Positions 59,540 to 64,000 of a DNA stretch of 64,000 bases are shown here, piece after piece; position 1 is the stretch's first letter; each line of letters starts with the position of its first letter. The stretch is from Bog-756 sp963727955 (lineage in GTDB: Bacteria > Actinomycetota > Acidimicrobiia > Acidimicrobiales > RAAP-2): NCBI GenBank assembly GCA_963727955.1, contig CAVSII010000010.1:186001-250000 (forward strand), given 5' to 3'. The translations under genes were made by a program, and so were the position numbers. A model generated the notes under the pieces. The model ran no database searches. It was not told the origin of the DNA and worked only from the letters and a program-made list of their open reading frames with translations.

Positions 59540-60388
59540 CGCTCCACGACCTGGTATCCGAGTAGCCTCACCGGGGCTGGAGGCCGGGCCAGAGCGACCA
59601 TGAGGGTCAATCCGGTGCCATACAGAACGCCAACCAGAGCAAGGATCAGTTGCCCGGTCGGCGAACCGAGTGGCGCCAGGTAGGAGTGGGCGAAGAGGGC
59701 CAGGCCCACGGCAAAGACGACAGAAAAGACCAGCACGGTGCGGACGCCGCTGCGGATTGCGGCCCGGCTCGTCTCGATGCGCAACCGCAGGGCCACTTCG
59801 TCCCGGGTTGAATCGGCCAGTGCCACCAGGAGATCCCCCAGCCGAAGCGCTCGGGAAGATGTGGCCAGAAGGAGCGCGCATACAACCCGGTCGGCGGATG
59901 AATCCTCGAGTTCGTCAGCCAACAGAAGGAGTGCCTCCTGCGAGGCCATCCCTGCGCTCAATCTGCCGGAGAGGCGGGTGGTGGCACTCCTGATCGTCGG
60001 CGGGCTCAGGGGTGCAGTGGCCATGATGGCCTGGCTCAGGCCGGCCGAGGCAGCCAAAGTTCCCTGCAACATCTCCGTCCACACGGCGATGGCCTCGATC
60101 TTGGTTATCGAGGCCGAAGCCGATGTCTGGCCGAACAGCTTGGGGAGCCCGATGACGGCAACGGCGACCAGTGGAACGGCCACGGGCCAGCCGGTGGCAA
60201 GACCGACGACGGCGCCCGCGGTTCCGGCCAGCCCCCACAGGAGGGCGCGTCCCCGCGCCCGGGTTTGCAACGCGACGATCCGAATTCCTGCGGACCTGGC
60301 GTGGCCTGTCGGCCAGCCGGGCGACGACAAAGCCCACCACACCGAGGCCGAAGCAGGCGCCCATGAGGAGGGCCACCGCTCTGGTCAT
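59536..60388 (-). CDS. tadB: TadB-like inner-membrane platform protein, with an apparent frameshift
   Basis: About 283 residues. The natural start is ATG 60388 (overlapping tadA): MTRAVALLMGACFGLGVVGFVVARLADRPRQ. Around 60290-60305 the chain moves to another frame and continues SAGIRIVALQTRARGRALLWG, then EAIAVWTEMLQGTLAASAGLSQAI and DEVALRLRIETSRAAIRSGVRTV, a T2SSF platform core, with a final hydrophobic helix. Removing one base restores a normal TadB. It forms the platform with TadC for the TadA ATPase. Confidence 0.8.
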
Positions 60389-61884
60389 AGACGCATTCCC
60401 CTCAGGTCGAGGGGAACGGGTCGATAACCGAACCTCTGCAGTTCATCGAGGGTCTCCGGCCGCAGGGGGGAGGCAGCGACCGCCCGCCGGTCGCTGCCGG
60501 GGCGGTACACCTCATTGGAGATCACCTGACTTCCCTCGGCGTCCACCACCTCCCGAATCGAGGAGACAAAGCGGCAGCGGGAACGTGGCTTCGCAAATCG
60601 CCACGGCTCGGCCAGGCGTTCGGAGGAGAACCCGTCGACCTCGTCGTCACCCTCGGGCCTAGGCAGATCACGGTAACCCCAGCCATCGCCGAAACTGTCA
60701 CCTTCCCCATTCAGGTGCGCACCCGGCCCCCACCTGGTGGCGGGGCCGTCATCCCAGGTGGCCAGGTCGTCGTGGCCGGGGGAACCAGGATCATCGTCGG
60801 TCTCGCTGTCGAGGTGGACGACGAAATGGATGGCCCCAGCGATGAGCACGTTGCTCGCCTCCAGCGGAAGACGCTCCTGGGCTTGGACGGCGTAGGAGGC
60901 GATACGCCGGAACACCCCAGCCGACGAATCGGCGTGAATCGTGCACATCGAGCCAGACCGGCCTTGGCTCATGGCGTTGAGCATGGGGAGGACTTCCCCG
61001 CCCAGAACCTCACCGACGATCACCCGGTCGGCGTTCATGCGCAGGGCGCGCCGCACGAGATCGGCCACCGTGATGAGTCCCTGGCCCTCCACATTGGCGG
61101 GGCGCGCCTCGAGCGCGACCATGTCCGGATGTCTGCCCGGCGCTACATCCAGTCCCAGCTCCAGTGCTTGCTCGATGGTGACGATCCGCTCTCTGGGAGG
61201 GATCTCGCCAGCCAGTGCCCGGAGCAACGTCGTCTTTCCCGAGTTCATGGCGCCAGAGACAATGATGTTCTTGCGTGCCCTGACGGCGGCAGACAGAAGG
61301 CGGGTGATGTCACCGTCGACTGTTCCCATCGCCGCCAGGTCGGCAAGCGACAGATCCAAGTAGCGATGTCTGCGGATGGAAAGAGCCGGTCGAGCCGACA
61401 CGGCCATGAGCGCCGAAAGGCGGCTCCCGTCCGGGAGTCGCAGATCCAGCTCCGGACAGGCGAGGTCGAAACGCCTCTCCGAGAGTCCAAATCGGCTGCC
61501 GGCCGAGCGGATGACATCGACCAACTCCTCATCGGAATCGGCAATGGGAGACGTCAATTGCTTGGTGCCGTCAGCGAAAGTGATCCATACGCGGTCGCAA
61601 CCGTTGACATCGATGTTCTCGATTTCCGGATTGTCGATGAGAGTTTGGAGCCGGCCGAGGCCGAAGAGGGCGTCCAGCACCGATTGGGCAAGCTGTTGCT
61701 CGTCCTCGGAGCTACGGCACGGGGCCCATACGGCTTGATTACCGGTCGTCAGAGCATCCAGGTGCACGAAAACCTGTTGTCGAGCAAGCTCGCGACGGTC
61801 ATCCATATCGAGATCGGCGTTGCTCGGCGAAGCCAGGTCCTCCGCAACCTGCTCACGAATAGCCATGGCCAGCGATCGACTCAT
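60385..61884 (-). CDS. tadA: TadA/CpaF-type pilus assembly ATPase
   Basis: 499-residue secretion ATPase. N-terminal domain with DNPEIENIDVNGCDRVWITFADG; the ATPase has a Walker A variant GAMNSGKTTLLRALAG, the ASP-box region IVTIEQALELGLD, and RMNADRVIVGEVLGGEVLPMLNAMSQGRSGSMCTIHAD, typical of TadA. A charged insertion of about 60 residues follows HFVVHLDSE (rich in Asp, Gly and Pro), then a conserved C terminus. ATG 61884 has GGAGG upstream and overlaps the cpaE stop. Powers Flp pilus assembly through TadB/TadC. Confidence 0.88.
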   Translation of the reverse strand: MSRSLAMAIREQVAEDLASPSNADLDMDDRRELARQQVFVHLDALTTGNQAVWAPCRSSEDEQQLAQSVLDALFGLGRLQTLIDNPEIENIDVNGCDRVWITFADGTKQLTSPIADSDEELVDVIRSAGSRFGLSERRFDLACPELDLRLPDGSRLSALMAVSARPALSIRRHRYLDLSLADLAAMGTVDGDITRLLSAAVRARKNIIVSGAMNSGKTTLLRALAGEIPPRERIVTIEQALELGLDVAPGRHPDMVALEARPANVEGQGLITVADLVRRALRMNADRVIVGEVLGGEVLPMLNAMSQGRSGSMCTIHADSSAGVFRRIASYAVQAQERLPLEASNVLIAGAIHFVVHLDSETDDDPGSPGHDDLATWDDGPATRWGPGAHLNGEGDSFGDGWGYRDLPRPEGDDEVDGFSSERLAEPWRFAKPRSRCRFVSSIREVVDAEGSQVISNEVYRPGSDRRAVAASPLRPETLDELQRFGYRPVPLDLRGMRL

Positions 61885-62678
61885 CTCAGAACCTCCGGCT
61901 GGGGCCGTTGGTGGCCCGTGGTCTCTGGACAAGCAGAATCGGGCAGAGAGGTATTGCCGGATGACGCCTTCAGAGCCAGCGTCGACGCCAATCGCGCTGT
62001 GCGGGCCAGAAGGACCGACCGGGAGAGCCGTCTCTTCCCTCCTCGCCTACCGGCGACGGGAGCGGCCGAGCGGGGATCGGACGGAATCTCGACGAGCACG
62101 GGAACGGTGGTGAAACGTTCCATCTCTGCCCCCGTGTAGTCCTGTGATCCGACGACCGCCAAACCGACACGGTGGCTCCATGGCGACAGGTCGGCGAGAA
62201 CCCGATCGCGCACCTGGACCAGTGATGCGCCATCGCCGCCAACACACAGAACGACAGAATCGGCCAGATCCAGCCACGCCGCCGCGCTCCGATCTCGCTG
62301 GGAGAGCCGACCAAGGTCGATGAGTACATCCCGGGGTGCCCCCGAAGGTGAATCTGCCCGTAGCAAGGACGGGGCCACCTCTGTGATCACTTCTGCCGAA
62401 GGCAACTGACTGGCACCGACCAGGACGTCCAAACCCCCTGGAACCTGCTGAAGATGCGACTCGATGGGCACAGTTTCCCGAGCTCGACGCGCCGCAGCTA
62501 TCCACGAAGGCCAGCCGATCCTCGACGCCAGGCGAAAGCGCGCCGCCAGGTCACCACCACTGGCGTCACATTCGACCACCACCACTGCCCGGTCCGAGGG
62601 CCAGGCAGCTCCGACCAGACAAGCCAGCGTCGTGACTCCCGGTGCACCCTTGACCGAACAGAAAGCAACCACTGTCAT
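61881..62678 (-). CDS. CpaE/TadZ-like MinD-family protein with an altered P-loop
   Basis: 265 residues of the MinD/ParA fold. It starts MTVVAFCSVKGAPGVTTLACLVGAAW: the deviant Walker A (KGGxGKT) is changed to KGAPGVTT, losing the second Lys. VVVVECDASGGDLAARF is the switch I-like strand, and VLIDLGRLSQRDRSAAAWLDLADSVVLCVGGD follows. In tad loci such proteins place the pilus machine at a cell site; the altered P-loop is common in actinobacterial members, so it may bind but not hydrolyse ATP. Coupled to tadA and to the SAF protein by four-base overlaps. Confidence 0.8.
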   Translation of the reverse strand: MTVVAFCSVKGAPGVTTLACLVGAAWPSDRAVVVVECDASGGDLAARFRLASRIGWPSWIAAARRARETVPIESHLQQVPGGLDVLVGASQLPSAEVITEVAPSLLRADSPSGAPRDVLIDLGRLSQRDRSAAAWLDLADSVVLCVGGDGASLVQVRDRVLADLSPWSHRVGLAVVGSQDYTGAEMERFTTVPVLVEIPSDPRSAAPVAGRRGGKRRLSRSVLLARTARLASTLALKASSGNTSLPDSACPETTGHQRPQPEVLR

Positions 62679-63457
62679 GAGGCGCTACCCGTCGACGTTC
62701 CGCCCGGGGCTGACGACGTGGGGAGGAGGACGAGGCTCACCTGATCGGCGTTGGCAGCTGTCGTCACTGCTGTCGCCTCTGTCGAGGAGACCTCCACGGA
62801 CACCAGTTGAAGGGTGTCCGAGGACGCAGCGAGCGGCGCTGATTCCACGTCGAAGACATCGGCCTGGGGGACGAGAACACCGGTCGGCGTTCCCGATCCC
62901 CCGGGCTCCGGCCCTGTGACGCCGGAGGCCTGACTGGCCCCTCCTGTGCCCTCGAGCGCGGCGCCGGCCGGGGCCGTCTCGACGATCATGACCTTGTCAC
63001 CGGGCTCGACGCCGGCCGCCGGCATCTCACCCGCCTTCAGGGCCAGGCCGACCACGGCATCCCCCGACGGAATGGAGGGAGAATTCGTGAGGTCGTTGGT
63101 GATGAGGAGAGAGCCGGCCGGAATGGTCACGGCGGCACGTTCCCCGTTGAGCTCCGAGGAGTCCGACACGGGAATGGGTGAGACCCGGCCCGATACGTCG
63201 ATGGTGGCTGCAGAGAGGTCGTCGGCGCCGATTTGTTGTCCTTGTTCGATGGTTCGCGTCACTACGAGGACGGATTCGTGGTGGTTGGCCGACGCATAGA
63301 GGTCGGCGAACCCGGCGACGCTGACGAACACCAGTAGCGCTGAAGCCACGGTCAAGAGCGGACGGCGCCCCCTCAGGGGGGCGGGAATACGGGGAGCCGT
63401 TGTGGCCTCGGTTGGTGTCGCTCGATTGGCGTTCAGCCGTTCCACCACGGCAGTCAT
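62675..63457 (-). CDS. SAF-domain (CpaB/RcpC-like) Tad pilus protein
   Basis: 260 residues from the ATG at 63457. A basic N terminus is followed by one membrane helix (LLTVASALLVFVSVAGFADLYAS), then a SAF domain (VLVVTRTIEQGQQIGADDLSAATIDV ... AAVTIPAGSLLITNDLTN) and a Gly/Ser/Ala-rich C-terminal part with GDKVMIVETAPAG. CpaB-type proteins are associated with the secretin in Gram-negatives; in actinobacteria they probably bind the cell wall around the Flp pilus. Starts at an ATGA overlap with the upstream gene. Confidence 0.8.
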   Translation of the reverse strand: MTAVVERLNANRATPTEATTAPRIPAPLRGRRPLLTVASALLVFVSVAGFADLYASANHHESVLVVTRTIEQGQQIGADDLSAATIDVSGRVSPIPVSDSSELNGERAAVTIPAGSLLITNDLTNSPSIPSGDAVVGLALKAGEMPAAGVEPGDKVMIVETAPAGAALEGTGGASQASGVTGPEPGGSGTPTGVLVPQADVFDVESAPLAASSDTLQLVSVEVSSTEATAVTTAANADQVSLVLLPTSSAPGGTSTGSAS

Positions 63458-64000
63458 GGAAGGAGTTCTCGCGCTTGACCCACTTCTCCTTCTCCGGTTG
63501 GCAGGGAGTTGACGCTCTCCACCTGCTCGACCCGGAGCGGTCTCGAAGACGAGGTGGTGAGCCCAGGAAGAGATCCTCCGCCCACAGCGCCCCGAGCAAC
63601 CCACGAAACGGACCAATGGATCGTGACCACCACAGTGAAGGAATCGTCGTCGGGCATTCCATCGGGAGACGGCTGTCCAGCGGACGAAATGGCGTAGGCG
63701 TAGGCGCAGGGAGTCGATTGCTCACCCACTGGTTCGCCGGGATCAAACGGTGTGCCCGGGCCAGAGCAGGCGACGCTGCCGCCGTCACCCATCGACCAGC
63801 CCACCCACTCGGGGGTGGCCACCGCGATGGCGCTCACCGATCCCACCGTGGCCGTGACCGTGAAGGGATGCCACGTGGCTGGGCTTATCCACAGCCAGGT
63901 GGCGAGGTTCACGACCGACGACCGAGGCGGATTGAATTGAGGCGACGGCACGGGAAGTCGCAGGTTGCTTTCCGCTTGGAGGGCAAGGGAATACGGATCG
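63454..64000 (-). CDS. Secreted Tad-associated protein with PKD-like region (runs off the right edge)
   Basis: The frame is open to the window edge with no start seen; 181 residues are visible. The segment NLATWLWISPATWHPFTVTATVG, then VATPEWVGWSMGDGGSVACSGPGTPFD and CAYAYAISSA, matches exported proteins found next to actinobacterial tad operons and often misnamed ATP/GTP-binding protein; WxMGDG is a PKD-like strand. A signal peptide would lie beyond the edge. The last residues overlap the SAF gene start. It may be an extracellular or wall component of the Flp pilus. Confidence 0.7.
   Translation of the reverse strand, partial: DPYSLALQAESNLRLPVPSPQFNPPRSSVVNLATWLWISPATWHPFTVTATVGSVSAIAVATPEWVGWSMGDGGSVACSGPGTPFDPGEPVGEQSTPCAYAYAISSAGQPSPDGMPDDDSFTVVVTIHWSVSWVARGAVGGGSLPGLTTSSSRPLRVEQVESVNSLPTGEGEVGQARELLP

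Noticed and set aside
1..64000. Search by eye for tRNA, rRNA, riboswitches and CRISPR arrays
   Set aside because: No cloverleaf-like tRNA end, rRNA motif, conserved riboswitch core or repeat-spacer pattern was noticed. This is not a substitute for tRNAscan or Infernal.

Overview
The window is high-GC actinobacterial DNA. The combination of F420 biosynthesis and F420-type luciferase-like oxidoreductases, PafB/PafC, a mycobacterial-style steroid side-chain operon with CYP125, an HU protein with a Lys/Ala-rich tail, and a complete type IVa pilus locus suggests a free-living actinobacterium of the Acidimicrobiia type. That placement is inference; no rRNA or tRNA gene was found. Promoters often show a TANNNT -10 box 6-7 nt before a GTG/ATG start, a leaderless arrangement typical of Actinobacteria.

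Layout. 0-3 kb: edge-truncated class III nucleotide cyclase, cofC coupled to a PIG-L deacetylase, a strong bidirectional terminator, and an HU-histone-H1-like protein. 3.3-6.3 kb: a convergent pair, a VirD4/TraG-like coupling ATPase and a MobF relaxase without helicase, probably the remains of a mobile element. 6.5-12.5 kb: pafC/pafB, a CtaG-like protein, an acyl-CoA carboxyltransferase and a polytopic membrane protein. 12.6-31.8 kb: type IVa pilus region (pilA, pilC, MshEN-pilT, pilB on the minus strand; a prepilin-peptidase-like protein, a two-component system, a second pilT, a pilM-pilN fusion and pilO on the plus strand). It is interrupted by two identical ISL3-family elements in tandem, moaC and an FmdB-type protein. 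31.8-38.3 kb: pmbA/tldD, FlK-like thioesterase, AIM24 protein, dxs. 38.3-53.9 kb: steroid catabolism (FadD19-like, FadD17-like, three luciferase-like oxidoreductases, ltp2-chsH1-chsE1-chsH2-chsE2 operon, divergent cyp125), with an ECF sigma/anti-sigma pair inside. 53.9-64 kb: a Tad/Flp pilus operon on the minus strand, ending in a LysM-BTAD membrane protein and running off the right edge.

How genes work together. CYP125 oxidises the sterol side chain, FadD19/FadD17-like ligases make CoA thioesters, ChsE1-ChsE2 dehydrogenates, ChsH1-ChsH2 hydrates and Ltp2 (with the DUF35 part of ChsH2) cleaves; three KstR-type operator sequences sit at promoters of this set. The T4a pilus genes form a near-complete machine, although the only prepilin-peptidase-like gene here lacks both catalytic aspartates. 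Six or seven single-base frameshifts, mostly in short homopolymers, break otherwise intact genes (dxs, pmbA, an LLM oxidoreductase, tadB, tadC, perhaps tadE); these look more like sequence errors than decay.
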